Shown here in pieces: positions 8,170 through 16,216 of a DNA stretch of 35,429 bases. Numbering within the stretch: the first letter of the stretch is position 1; every line of letters starts with the position of its first letter. The stretch is taken from contig JAMLHN010000038.1 of the NCBI GenBank assembly GCA_023957115.1, forward strand, positions 1 through 35,429. Direction: 5' to 3'. The notes beneath the pieces were generated by a model. It was not told where the DNA came from. It searched no databases and worked only from the letters and a program-made list of their open reading frames with translations. Position numbers and translations under genes: made by a program. The DNA comes from Thermomicrobiales bacterium (lineage in GTDB: Bacteria; Chloroflexota; Chloroflexia; Thermomicrobiales; UBA6265).

Positions 8170-9042
8170 ATGGACGGGCGGCGGTCGGGGACGATGCGGG
8201 TTCGGTTGCAGGCCATTGAGGATGGACGGGCGACGGCGCGGATCGACATGCTCGCAACCGAGGAGCCGCTGGAGATTCGGCTCAAAAGTGGAAACCGGAC
8301 GCAGCCGGTGACGGTTACGATGCGGACGCCGGGGGCGGATTTCGAGCTGGCAGCGGGGTTGCTCTTTGCTGAAGGGATCGTTCGCCACCGGGGGCAGCTG
8401 AGCCGAATCGAATATTGCGTCGAGTGCGAGGGTTCCGCGGCACAGCAGTACAACATCGTGACCGCGGTGATGGCTCCCGGGACGGTAGCCGATATTTTCG
8501 TTCCAGGGCGGACCTTTGGGATGACGTCCGCCTGCGGGCTTTGCGGCAAGGAGCGGATCGATGAGATCGAGCGCCGGGGGATCGAGCCGGTTCGTTCGGC
8601 GCTGACGGTTTCCCATGAGGTCATCACGCAGCTTCCCGACCGCCTCCGCGATGCGCAGGGGCTGTTCGAATCGACGGGCGGAATTCACGCCGCCGGGCTT
8701 TTCGACGCGGCGGGGAATCTGCTGGTATTGCGGGAGGATGTGGGGCGGCACAATGCGGTGGACAAGGTGATCGGTTGGGCGTTTCTGGAAGAGCGTCTCC
8801 CCTTGAGTGAATCGATGCTGATGATTTCGGGGCGCGGGGGGTTCGAGATCGTGCAAAAGGCGGTTGCCGCGGGGATTCCGATCGTGTGCGCGGTGTCGGC
8901 TCCGAGCTCGCTGGCGGTGGATCTGGCGCGGCGGTTCAATCAGACGCTGATCGGGTTCCTGCGCGGGACTCGGTTCAATATCTACAGCTCGGCGAACCGG
9001 ATCGAGCTCGCCCCGCCCGAACATTCAGCAGATTCTGGATGA
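8170..9042 (+). CDS. fdhD: Formate dehydrogenase accessory sulfurtransferase FdhD
   Basis: A 290-residue FdhD. It transfers sulfur from a cysteine desulfurase to the molybdenum cofactor of formate-dehydrogenase-type enzymes. Visible family features are ATEEPLEIRL near the N-terminus, TPGADFELAAGLLFAEGI, the catalytic CxxC at C122/C125 (SACGLCGKE), STGGIHAAGLFD, the REDVGRHNAVDKVIGW block, and SGRGGFEIVQKA. Length and motif order are normal. The start is not certain: the ATG at 8170 has no clear ribosome site, and M9 (8194) would also give a complete domain. It follows the FdhF/YdeP-type gene after a repeat-filled gap, which fits a dedicated maturation factor. It ends 16 bases from the convergent AraC gene. 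Confidence 0.93.
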   Translation: MDGRRSGTMRVRLQAIEDGRATARIDMLATEEPLEIRLKSGNRTQPVTVTMRTPGADFELAAGLLFAEGIVRHRGQLSRIEYCVECEGSAAQQYNIVTAVMAPGTVADIFVPGRTFGMTSACGLCGKERIDEIERRGIEPVRSALTVSHEVITQLPDRLRDAQGLFESTGGIHAAGLFDAAGNLLVLREDVGRHNAVDKVIGWAFLEERLPLSESMLMISGRGGFEIVQKAVAAGIPIVCAVSAPSSLAVDLARRFNQTLIGFLRGTRFNIYSSANRIELAPPEHSADSG

Positions 9043-9058
9043 GTCGACCTGCCGGACC

Positions 9059-9847
9059 CTACGTGTCCCCACGATCACGGCGCCCAAAATACCGAGCCGG
9101 AGAGGTCCCCGTCGCCGAGCGAAACATTGCGATGAACGCCGAGACATCACGATAACCGATCGCATGGGAAACTCGGGTCACGCTCTCGCCCGCGCCAAGC
9201 AGCTCGAGCGCTGCCAGCAAGCGCACCTGCTGGCGCCAGTGTGCGAACGTCAGATGCATCTCCTGCTGAAAGAGTCGATTAGCGGTCCGGCCGCTCATCC
9301 CTGCCTCGCTGGCGAGCTCATCGAGCGTGCGCCGGTCACCGGGATCTGCTTCCAGCATGGCGCAGAGGCGCTGTAATCGCTCGTCAACCGGATGCGGAAT
9401 CTGCACGGGCCGGGCATCTATCCGCAGCAGCCGGTCGAGCAGCACCGCAATCAATCGCCCCTCCGGTGTCCCCGGTTCGTATGCACCCTCGAAGGTTGCG
9501 ACCACACGTAGGAGTTCGCGGGCCAGAGGGTCGAGTGCAACCAGGTGGCCTTCATTGGGCACATCGACCTGTCCTGGGTCGGCATAGAGCACCATCACTT
9601 CACACTGCCGTTTGGGGATCACGCAATGTTCGACACCAGCCGGGATCCAGGCAGCGAGTCGTGGTGGCACGACCAACGAGCCCCCTTCGAGCTGAACCGT
9701 CAGCACACCGTCGGTCGAACAGACCAGCTCGCATTGCGAATGATGATGAGCCCCTTTGCCGGACGAGGTGCGACAGGTATGAACGACGACTGAAGGACAC
9801 CATGCCCGACTTTCGACGGCTGCCGAGATTTGTCCGTCTTTCCGCAT
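9059..9847 (-). CDS. AraC family transcriptional regulator with cupin domain
   Basis: A roughly 262-residue regulator. The N-terminal half is an AraC-type cupin sensor: the HHHSQCELVCSTDG beta-barrel strand, then VVPPRLAAWIPAGVEH. The C-terminal ~100 residues hold the double helix-turn-helix (TLDELASEAGMSGRTANRLF and VTRVSHAIGYRDVSAFIAMFR, ending GTSPARYF). I chose the ATG at 9847, which has GGA 6 nt upstream; an in-frame GTG at 9877 would add 10 residues but lacks a ribosome site. It is divergent from the exported beta-propeller gene and may control it. A 10-bp palindrome GTGCGCGCAC (9882-9891) between them is a possible operator. The effector is unknown. Confidence 0.88.
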   Translation of the reverse strand: MRKDGQISAAVESRAWCPSVVVHTCRTSSGKGAHHHSQCELVCSTDGVLTVQLEGGSLVVPPRLAAWIPAGVEHCVIPKRQCEVMVLYADPGQVDVPNEGHLVALDPLARELLRVVATFEGAYEPGTPEGRLIAVLLDRLLRIDARPVQIPHPVDERLQRLCAMLEADPGDRRTLDELASEAGMSGRTANRLFQQEMHLTFAHWRQQVRLLAALELLGAGESVTRVSHAIGYRDVSAFIAMFRSATGTSPARYFGRRDRGDT

Positions 9848-10003
9848 CGCTTTTCCGGATATCCCTATCAAAGCCACGATCGTGCGCGCACACTAATTCC
9901 GACAATTCTAGTCTGGATTGGTTGGGAACGTAATGCGATCGACTTTCCCCCCAATCTGAAGCAGTGGAGACAACGTGATGCAAGCGACAGGAGCGCAAAC
10001 GGA

Positions 10004-12005
10004 ATGAGCCACACATTCGATCTGGGGACACGAATCACCCGCCGAGCCGCACTCAAGGGGCTGGCAGCTAGTGGAGCGATGGCCGGTCTTGCCTGGTCGC
10101 CGCTCGCCGCTCAGGAACGCGAGGTCGGTGAAGGCTCGGTGAGCACGATGCCGGAAAACGCTCAGGTTGTGCCGGGAGACGTCCTGACGGTGGCTGGAAC
10201 CGGGTTCGCCCAGCGACCGGCCGACGGCTATATCGATTTCATCATGGACGACCACCTGGTCACGACGGACGACGGAGAAGATATCCATCTGGAGATTCCC
10301 GGCAGCGAGCTGGATGCCGACGGTAACTTCACGGTTGAGATACCCGTACCGCTCGGCATTTCCGAAGGGCAGCACTGGGTGCGTGCGCTTGCCGGACTCG
10401 ACGGTGGCGATCCCGTCTCGAAAATTGCCCTCTTTACCGTTGTGGCCGCAGCAACCGATGGCACCCCAGTTGCGGCAACCGATGCCGCCATCACCGGCGA
10501 AGCTACCGCCATGGACGATAGCTCAGTGCGAGTCCGCCTGACGGGTTCGAATCTCGAATCGGGAGCAGTCATTACCGCTGCGTTTGGTGGCGAGCCGGTC
10601 GAGCTCAGCGGACGTGGTGTGCAACCACCGGTCACTATTGGCGATGACGGTTCGCTTGGGGTCAATGCGGATATCGCGCCGGGTCTGGCGCCCACCGGCG
10701 ACCATACGCTCGAAGTCACGATCGTCGGCGCTGACGGCACGGAGGTTGTGACGGTTCCGTTCACGGTTACACCATTCATCGGGCTCGATCCGACCGACCA
10801 GGGCGTCGATACCACCCTCACGATTGCCGCCCTCCAGCCCGGCGCTTCGATCGAATCGGTCACGGCCGGGGATCTCGTCTTCGAAACGCTGCCGGCAATT
10901 GCGGACGATCTGGGCATCGTCTCGCTCGCCACATCGTTGCCGCTCGAGCTGCCACTTGGCGAGGTGGAGATTACGGTCACCCAGAGCGCGCCGGAAGCCG
11001 CCACCTACACCGGGTCGGCGAGCATCACACCATCGAATGCGTTATTCGGCACCGAAAAGTTCGTGGCGCGAACGGCCATTCTCGATGCGTCATCGGGGCA
11101 GCCATATCAGAGTGCGTACAGCAGTGTGAACAATGCCGTCTTCGTAACGACCGCGGGTGGTCAGGGTCCAGGCGGCTCGAATATCTTCAAGCTCGACGCG
11201 GATACCCTGGAGCCATTGGGCCAGGTGGCCGTTGCGGAGGACTATCCCGCTTTCGGGCTCGGACTCGACGATGCGAACGGCAATGTTTGGGTCACCAACA
11301 CCCGCCAGAACACGGCCGCCATTTACTCCCAGGCAGATCTTCCTGGTCCAGCAACTGGGGGAGGATGTCGCGGCGCATTCCAGGGATGTCGCTGTCGATG
11401 CCGATCTGGGCAAGGTGTACATCTCGGCATTTGGAGATTCGACGATCAGAGTCTTCTCGGCAGTTGCACCGTTCGACGAAATCGCGGCGATCGATATGAG
11501 CGTGAACGATCCGAGTACGGAGTTCCAACCCGTCAGTCTCGAGCTCGATCAGGCCAGTCACCAGCTCTTCACCGTCAGTATCAGCACACCGCGCGCGGCG
11601 GTCATCGACACCACGGCCGATTCCTTTACCGAGCTCACATACGATGGCTCGATAAGCGGCTCAGGCGTCGCCTACGACCCCGCTCAGGGACGGATTTTCG
11701 TCGCCAGTCAGGAAACGAGCAATGTGCTCGTCATCGATGTGGCCACGGGGGACATCGTCGCCAATACTCCAACCGGCAGCGGCGCATTGAATGTGGCGTG
11801 GGATTCGGTGAACGGCATTGCCTATATCACCAATCGCAGCGCCGGTACGGTGACCGTGGTCGACGGCGATGGCAACGCGATTGCCAATCTCGATGGCGGC
11901 GTCAATCCCAACCACGTTTCGGCCGATGGACTGGGATCGGTATTCGTGGTCCACTCGAACGAAGCGGGCGATCACTTGATCACGAAGCTCACCTACCAAC
12001 CGTAG
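10004..12005 (+). pseudogene. Tat-exported beta-propeller (YVTN/NHL-like) protein, interrupted by one frameshift
   Basis: Two adjacent frames make one protein of about 667 residues. The first part (10004 to about 11340) starts with a twin-arginine leader (TRRAALKG, cleavage near PLAAQE), followed by Ig-like beta domains rich in Thr/Val (about 40-350). It then enters a propeller region (NAVFVTT, NIFKLDADTLEPLGQVAV, NVWVTNTRQNTAAIY). At D445 (11336) the frame must shift by +1: one extra base within 11339-11342 turns the likely DLLVQQLGEDV into an abnormal run. The second part, to the TAG at 12005, continues the propeller blades (GKVYISAFGDSTIRVF, GRIFVASQETSNVLVIDVATG, GIAYITNRSAGTVTVVD). The start ATG has AGGAG 11 nt upstream. 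Both halves keep good coding quality, so the break is recent or a sequence error. Function unknown. Confidence 0.8.
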
Positions 12006-12015
12006 TGACACTCCG

Positions 12016-12089
12016 GGGAAGCGCGAATGTGCGCTTCCCTACCCTCCCATTGGCACACGCCGGTTTGGCTCACCGCTGACCGGCGTGCC
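12016..12089. terminator. Two hairpins between convergent genes
   Basis: Hairpin 1 has a 9-bp stem (GGGAAGCGC 12016-12024, GCGCTTCCC 12031-12039). Hairpin 2 pairs 12052-12063 with 12080-12089 through a 2-base bulge. Neither has a T-tract. They lie between converging genes and probably serve as a bidirectional transcription stop. Confidence 0.5.
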
Positions 12090-12096
12090 CATTTGC

Positions 12097-12465
12097 TCAT
12101 CTGGTCAATGGCGTTCCCTGATTGAAGACCATGCGGAGCTGGCCGCCGGTTTGTCGCCAGATGGAGGAGCGGCGACTGCGGCGGTCGCCAATTTCGACGA
12201 CGTAGGTCAAGAGAAAGAGGTCATGGCCAAGGCGAGTGACCCTGGGCTCGGTCAGGACGGCCTCGGCGTAGATGGTCTGGTCGGTGGTGGTCAGATCGTG
12301 GAGGACGGCATCCCTGGTCCAGAAGGTTCCCGATTGGCCGATCTCGGTGAACTCGGGGGCGAGCCATCGCTCCAGGACCGCACGATCGGTCCGAATGGCG
12401 GGGTCGAGCAAGGTCCGCTCGGCGGCAATAATGGCAACGTCGATATCGTTCCACGTGGACGTCAT
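12097..12465 (-). CDS. DUF4440 / SnoaL-like protein
   Basis: A 122-residue single-domain protein of the DUF4440 (NTF2-like) fold. Visible pieces are IIAAERTLLDPAIRTDRAVLERWLAPEFTEIG, TFWTRDAVLHDL, and the later beta-strands LFLLTYVVEIGDRRSRRSSIWRQTGGQLRMVFNQGT. The ATG at 12465 is chosen because GGGAGGGG lies 8 nt upstream; the in-frame GTG at 12489 lies before that site. Such small folds bind hydrophobic ligands or are enzymes, and no activity can be assigned. It shares a strand with the carboxymuconolactone decarboxylase gene and may be in the same ECF41 regulon. Its ribosome site sits in the arm of a perfect palindrome. Confidence 0.8.
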   Translation of the reverse strand: MTSTWNDIDVAIIAAERTLLDPAIRTDRAVLERWLAPEFTEIGQSGTFWTRDAVLHDLTTTDQTIYAEAVLTEPRVTRLGHDLFLLTYVVEIGDRRSRRSSIWRQTGGQLRMVFNQGTPLTR

Positions 12466-12474
12466 TGGCAATAC

Positions 12475-12504
12475 CCCTCCCGGTGACACATATCACCGGG
12501 AGGG
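12475..12504 (-). promoter_or_regulatory. Perfect 12-bp palindrome overlapping the DUF4440 ribosome-binding site
   Basis: CCCTCCCGGTGA (12475-12486) and TCACCGGGAGGG (12493-12504) are exact inverted copies, 6 nt apart. In the minus-strand mRNA the GGGAGGG ribosome site forms the 3' arm of this hairpin, so folding would hide it. It could equally be a DNA operator. Confidence 0.65.
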
Positions 12505-12591
12505 TACGCGGTCTTCGGCTGAAATGGAGAGCGATTCCGCAGCGTGGAGCCGGACCATCTGTGCGGAAAACGGCCCGTGCGCCCATATGCC

Positions 12592-13062
12592 CTACCAGGT
12601 TGCTCCCGCTGGCTCCTGGATCGTGACATTGACCCGATTGATGAAGTTGATCAATCCGATCTGCAGGATCAGGGCCGCCAGCTCGGGTTCGGCAAAATAT
12701 TCCCGCGCGCGTTCCCAGGTTGCATCCGACACGGCCTCATGGGGGGAATCCGCCAGGCGCGTGGCCGCCTCGGTCAATGCCAGGGCGGCTTGCTCTTTTT
12801 CGGTGAAGAAGGGGGAATGTCGCCAGACGGCCACCGTATCGATCCGCTCGTTGGGGACGCCAAGTTGCCGGAGCCGGTGGATGTGCCCGTAGACGCACCC
12901 AGCACACCCATTGATCTGGCTGGCGCGCAGGGATACCAGCTCGCCAAGCTCGTCCGAGAGTCCGCCGGATTGCATGGCGCCCACAAGGTGCGGCACGGCC
13001 TGCATGACGTCCGGCAGTATCAAAACGGGGTTTTCCATCCGTTTCGCGGTCATCGTTTGCAT
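12592..13062 (-). CDS. Carboxymuconolactone decarboxylase / AhpD-family protein
   Basis: A 156-residue protein of the AhpD-like superfamily. The redox motif CxxCxxxH is present as C53-A-G-C56-VYG-H60, preceded by the typical LGELVSLRASQING helix. The C-terminal helices (EKEQAALALTEAATRLAD, LAALILQIGLINFINRVN) match the family. Members with this motif are usually peroxidase-like or thiol-disulfide proteins rather than true decarboxylases. AAAGGAG lies about 8 nt before the ATG. The gene is divergent from an ECF41-type sigma factor, the classic partner arrangement for that sigma group, and is its most probable target. Confidence 0.93.
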   Translation of the reverse strand: MQTMTAKRMENPVLILPDVMQAVPHLVGAMQSGGLSDELGELVSLRASQINGCAGCVYGHIHRLRQLGVPNERIDTVAVWRHSPFFTEKEQAALALTEAATRLADSPHEAVSDATWERAREYFAEPELAALILQIGLINFINRVNVTIQEPAGATW

Positions 13063-13091
13063 CGGGATCTCCTTTCATACGGGCTCGTCGT

Positions 13092-13130
13092 TGTCACGTT
13101 TGCCCGTTCCGATGGTTCATAGTGATGACA
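13092..13130. promoter_or_regulatory. Candidate ECF41 promoter elements in the divergent gap
   Basis: TGTCACG on the plus strand (13092-13098) and TGTCATC on the minus strand (13130-13124) resemble the TGTCACA -35 element known for ECF41 promoters, one facing each gene. The CGTC -10 element is not found at the expected 16-nt spacing on either strand, so this is a weak call. Confidence 0.35.
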
Positions 13131-13154
13131 CGCCAATGCGGAGGAACGTGACCG

Positions 13155-14090
13155 ATGGCCCAAACGATCGACCCCTTTGTCCAACAATTCGAGCTTCATC
13201 GCCCCTATCTTCGTGGGGTGGCCTACCGGATGCTCGGTTCGTTCGACGATGCCGAGGATGCGGTGCAGGACGCGTGGTTGCGCGCGGCCACCGCGGGCAC
13301 GGACGGGATCGAAAATATGCGGGCCTGGCTGACCACCATCGTCAGCCGTGTCTGTCTCAACATGCTGCGCGCGCGCAAAACCCATAAAGAGGAATCGATC
13401 GAGCTGCACATGCCCGATCCGATCATTGCCCCACCGGCGGAGGATCCGGAGACCCAGGCGGTGCTTGCCGATTCGGTCAGTTTCGCGCTCTTCCTGGTGC
13501 TCGAGACGCTTTCGCCGGACGAACGGCTCGCCTTCATCCTGCACGATATGTTCGGGGTGCCGTTCGACGAGATCGCCCAGACCCTCGACAAGTCACCGGA
13601 AGCGGCCAGAAAGCTGGCCAGCCGGGCGCGCACTCGTGTACGCGCCGGCGCGCCGCATTCGGATTCTCCACGGTCGGAACGGGCGGTGGTGGACGCGTTC
13701 TTGCGCGCCGCGCAGACCGGCGACATAGAGGGGTTGATGCACGTGCTGCATCCCGACGTGGTGCTTCGCAACGATATCCGGGCGGACCGGCCGATGGTCA
13801 TTCGGCAGGGAGCGGATTCGGTGGCCAGGGGCGCATCCGCCTTCCAGGCGGCAAGAACTATCTCGGGCTATCGCGCGACGATCAATGGTGCTCCGGGCGC
13901 GATCGCGCTCATCAATGGCGAACTCGCGTCCGTTGCCGCCTTTACCGTGGCCAACGGGCGCATCGTGGCCATGGACGTCCTGAGCGATCGCGCGCGGCTG
14001 GCCCGAATCGATCCGCTGGTGCTGGAATCGCTCCCCCGCGAAGAGCCGTTTACGGCTAGTCGAAGCCCCGCGCTCCGCAGCGACTCGTAG
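13155..14090 (+). CDS. ECF41-type RNA polymerase sigma factor (SigJ-like) with SnoaL-like C-terminal domain
   Basis: A 311-residue sigma factor. Region 2 is at about 10-75 (LRGVAYRMLGSFDDAEDAVQDAWLRA, then MRAWLTTIVSRVCLNMLRA). Region 4 is at about 105-160 (LETLSPDERLAFILHDMFGVPFDEIAQTLDKSPEAARKLASRAR). Residues about 175-285 form an NTF2/SnoaL-like extension (AVVDAFLRAAQTGDIEGLMHVLHPDVVLRND). In ECF41 sigma factors this fused domain controls activity in place of an anti-sigma protein, and no anti-sigma gene is seen here. GAGG lies about 9 nt before the ATG. It is divergent from the carboxymuconolactone decarboxylase gene, as is typical of the group. The signal is unknown. Confidence 0.93.
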   Translation: MAQTIDPFVQQFELHRPYLRGVAYRMLGSFDDAEDAVQDAWLRAATAGTDGIENMRAWLTTIVSRVCLNMLRARKTHKEESIELHMPDPIIAPPAEDPETQAVLADSVSFALFLVLETLSPDERLAFILHDMFGVPFDEIAQTLDKSPEAARKLASRARTRVRAGAPHSDSPRSERAVVDAFLRAAQTGDIEGLMHVLHPDVVLRNDIRADRPMVIRQGADSVARGASAFQAARTISGYRATINGAPGAIALINGELASVAAFTVANGRIVAMDVLSDRARLARIDPLVLESLPREEPFTASRSPALRSDS

Positions 14091-14094
14091 GCCG

Positions 14095-14560
14095 CGGTCC
14101 GGTTCCGCCGGAAATGCCACCGCACACAGCGTATGGGGATCGGTACACGGCATGCATCTCGACGTCGAATAGTCGTAGCAGAAGCGGGTGAAGCCCGTCG
14201 AACCAACCGAGCGTCCTATGCTCCCATCTCTATTGCGCTGATGGCAGGAGAGACGACCCTCCGCGCATCCGTCGATAAAGAGTCCACCCGGGCCGAAGTT
14301 CTCGGGGAGCTCGTAGTCGGTCTGACGAAGTGCGGCAATGGCCAGTCCGGGTTCCACATAGTCGGCTAGCACGTCGACCGTATAGGTCAGCGTGGCATTC
14401 GACTGATCTCAGACCGGATCGAGGAGCTCGATGATCAGGACGTCCTTTCCGTCGTTACCATGAGGGCGGCGTTGGGCGGTTGTCGGGGCCAGCGGGCGCT
14501 TTGGTACGCGTTGACCCGAGAAGCGTACGGTTCGAATTCCCCAGGTTGAACCCATGGAAT
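14095..14560 (-). pseudogene. Decayed C-terminal part of a secreted protein
   Basis: On the minus strand the codons read as a coherent protein tail if two lesions are allowed. A first segment (about 14533-14457, ASRVNAYQSARWPRQPPNAALMV) joins by frameshift to GNDGKDVLIIELLDPV. An in-frame TGA follows, and then DQSNATLTYTVDVLADYVEPGL and the continuation TDYELPENFGPGGLFIDGC. After that come FCYDYSTSRCMPC and more sequence without a clear stop. The style (beta-rich, paired Cys near the end) is that of an exported protein family whose name I cannot give. An IS element lies just upstream (its target repeat begins at 14567) and may have cut the gene. The family identity is uncertain; the decay is clear. 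Confidence 0.5.
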
Positions 14561-14566
14561 GGATAC

Positions 14567-14576
14567 GCAGCTTCTG
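14567..14576. repeat. Target-site duplication of the IS, left copy
   Basis: GCAGCTTCTG directly outside the left inverted repeat is repeated exactly outside the right one (15810-15819). Ten bases fits the ISAs1 family. Confidence 0.92.
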
Positions 14577-15809
14577 CAGGGCAATCGCAGCAACTTGACA
14601 CGGTCAGGCACGCTATTCTTTGACACCCCGCGCCGACCCGCTGCCGTTGCCCGAAGGTGCCTACCCGATGGATACCCCGCTTCCCTGTTCGTTGAACTCG
14701 AGACGTTGTCCGATCCGCGTTCCCCATCGTCGCCAGCACAAGCTGGTCGATCTGGTGACGATTGCGCTGTGTGCGGTGCTGTCGGGCGCTGATTCGTGGG
14801 TCGATGTTGCCGAGTGGGGTCGCAGTAAGGAGCCCTGGCTGCGCACCTTCCTGGAGTTGCCTGCCGGAATTGCCTCGCATGACGTTTAGCCGACTCTTTC
14901 GCCTGCTGGACCCGCAGGCGTTGGGCGCCGTTCTGCTGGACTGGGTACGCGCCACGCTGCCCGCCCCCACCGGGCAATCGGTCATTGCCGTTGATGGCAA
15001 GACGCTGCGGCGTAGTCTGACCGGGCCACCGGCCAGACGGCATTACGTAGTCAGTGCCTGGGCGACCGAGTCAGGTCTGGCGCTGGGTCAATGGGTCGTA
15101 CCGGACCATACAATGAGATCACCGCCCTGCCAACGGTCTTGGAGGCGGTGGTCGTGCCGGGCACGGTGATCACGCTGGATGCTGCATGGGGTGCCAACGG
15201 GAGGTCGCCGAGACCATCGTCACAGGGCGGCGCGTACGTGCTGGCGCTCAAGAAGGGCAATCAGAACCAGCTGCATGCCGATGTGCAGGACTTCTTTGTC
15301 GATGGACTGGCCACCGGCTTTGCCGCCCCAATCGATCAGGCCGAAACTGTTGAAAAAGGCCATGGACGCATCGAAAAGCGGGTCTGCTGGGCCAGCGAAG
15401 ACGCCAACCTGCTGCGTGCCATCCTCGATCCCGGAGCGTAGTGGGTGGTGAGGATGCGCAGTGTGGCCATGGTGCAGGCCGAGCGGCGCATCGGGAACGA
15501 TCGGAGTGTCGAGCGGCGCTACTACCTCAGCAGCTTGCCGGCCGATGCCCTGCGACTCAACCGGATTGTGCGCACCCGTGGCAGATCGAAAACCAGCTGC
15601 ACTGGGTGCTGGATACGGCCTTCGCCGAAGATCAGTGCCAGGTGCGGATGGGCGATGGGGCGCAGAATCTGGCGCTGCTGCTGGGTGGCCGCTAGGCTTT
15701 GAAGCGTGACGCTACCGCTAAGCTCGGGATCGCGGGCAAACGCCGCAAAGCGGGATGGGACGAGCAGTATCTCTTACACATCCTGACTCAATGAGCTGCG
15801 ATGGCCCTG
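14577..15809 (+). mobile_element. ISAs1-family insertion sequence, complete but inactivated
   Basis: A 1233-bp element. The terminal inverted repeats CAGGGCAATCGCAGC (14577-14591) and the complement of GCTGCGATGGCCCTG (15795-15809) match at 14 of 15 positions and begin with the CAGGGC typical of ISAs1 ends. A perfect 10-bp target duplication flanks it. The single transposase gene inside is broken several times. The intact ends and duplication show a real transposition event, later followed by decay of the transposase. Confidence 0.92.
14668..15794 (+). pseudogene. ISAs1-family transposase, multiply frameshifted
   Basis: Read across frames, this gives a normal-length ISAs1 transposase. The N-terminal part is HKLVDLVTIALCAVLSGADSW to FLELPAGIASHD (frame stops near 14887). 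The next frame carries FSRLFRLLDPQ and the first catalytic Asp in VIAVDGKTLRRS (near 14991). Then come the second Asp in VITLDA (near 15178) followed by two compensating shifts, YVLALKKGNQNQLHADV, and a stop at 15439-15441. The C-terminal catalytic region is QIENQLHWVLDTAFAEDQCQVR in another frame. It has an in-frame TAG at 15693-15695, before LKRDATAKLGIAGKRRKAGWDEQYLLHILTQ and the true stop at 15792-15794. At least four lesions are needed to restore the frame, so no active enzyme is made. Confidence 0.9.
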
Positions 15810-15819
15810 GCAGCTTCTG
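15810..15819. repeat. Target-site duplication of the IS, right copy
   Basis: GCAGCTTCTG, identical to 14567-14576. Confidence 0.92.
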
Positions 15820-16216
15820 TTTACCCTCTTGACTTTCGGGAAAGTGAGCCGCAATATGTATTGCTGCGGGGATCCGTTCCCCTGCCGACCGATGACCCTC
15901 ACCGGGAAGGAAGGTGCCGAGATGGCAGGAAGCCAGATTCAACTGCATATCGGCGTCGCCATGGCACCTGCAGCCCGGACTCCTCTCGGAGGGAAGGATC
16001 GGTGCCCCAAACCAAGCGCTGTACGTCGTACGACGCCCAACAGCGCCGCCTGGTTCGGATCTGGGACCTGTTGATTCCATTCCAGCGACCAGTCCGATAG
16101 TTTCCCGGTAACGCACCGACAACCTGTCCGCCGTGTGTATCGCGGCCGGAGTCCGCCAGCGTGGCATTCCCTTGTCTCATGCCGCCCATGCTGGCAAATC
16201 AAGAGGAGAACCCTCC
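15820..16216. other. Gene-free stretch between the IS and the ABC exporter
   Basis: No frame on either strand gives a recognisable protein or a convincing start. The stretch may contain the 5' part of the gene cut by the IS and the promoter of the exporter operon, but neither could be identified. Confidence 0.5.

Noticed and set aside
11346..12079. Continuation of the first propeller frame to 12079
   Set aside because: After the frameshift this frame gives Arg/Cys-rich sequence unlike protein, while the other frame continues the propeller.
13593..14090. Minus-strand frame continuing from the decayed gene under the sigma factor
   Set aside because: From about 14090 downward it is only the antisense of the sigma gene; the coherent protein ends before that.
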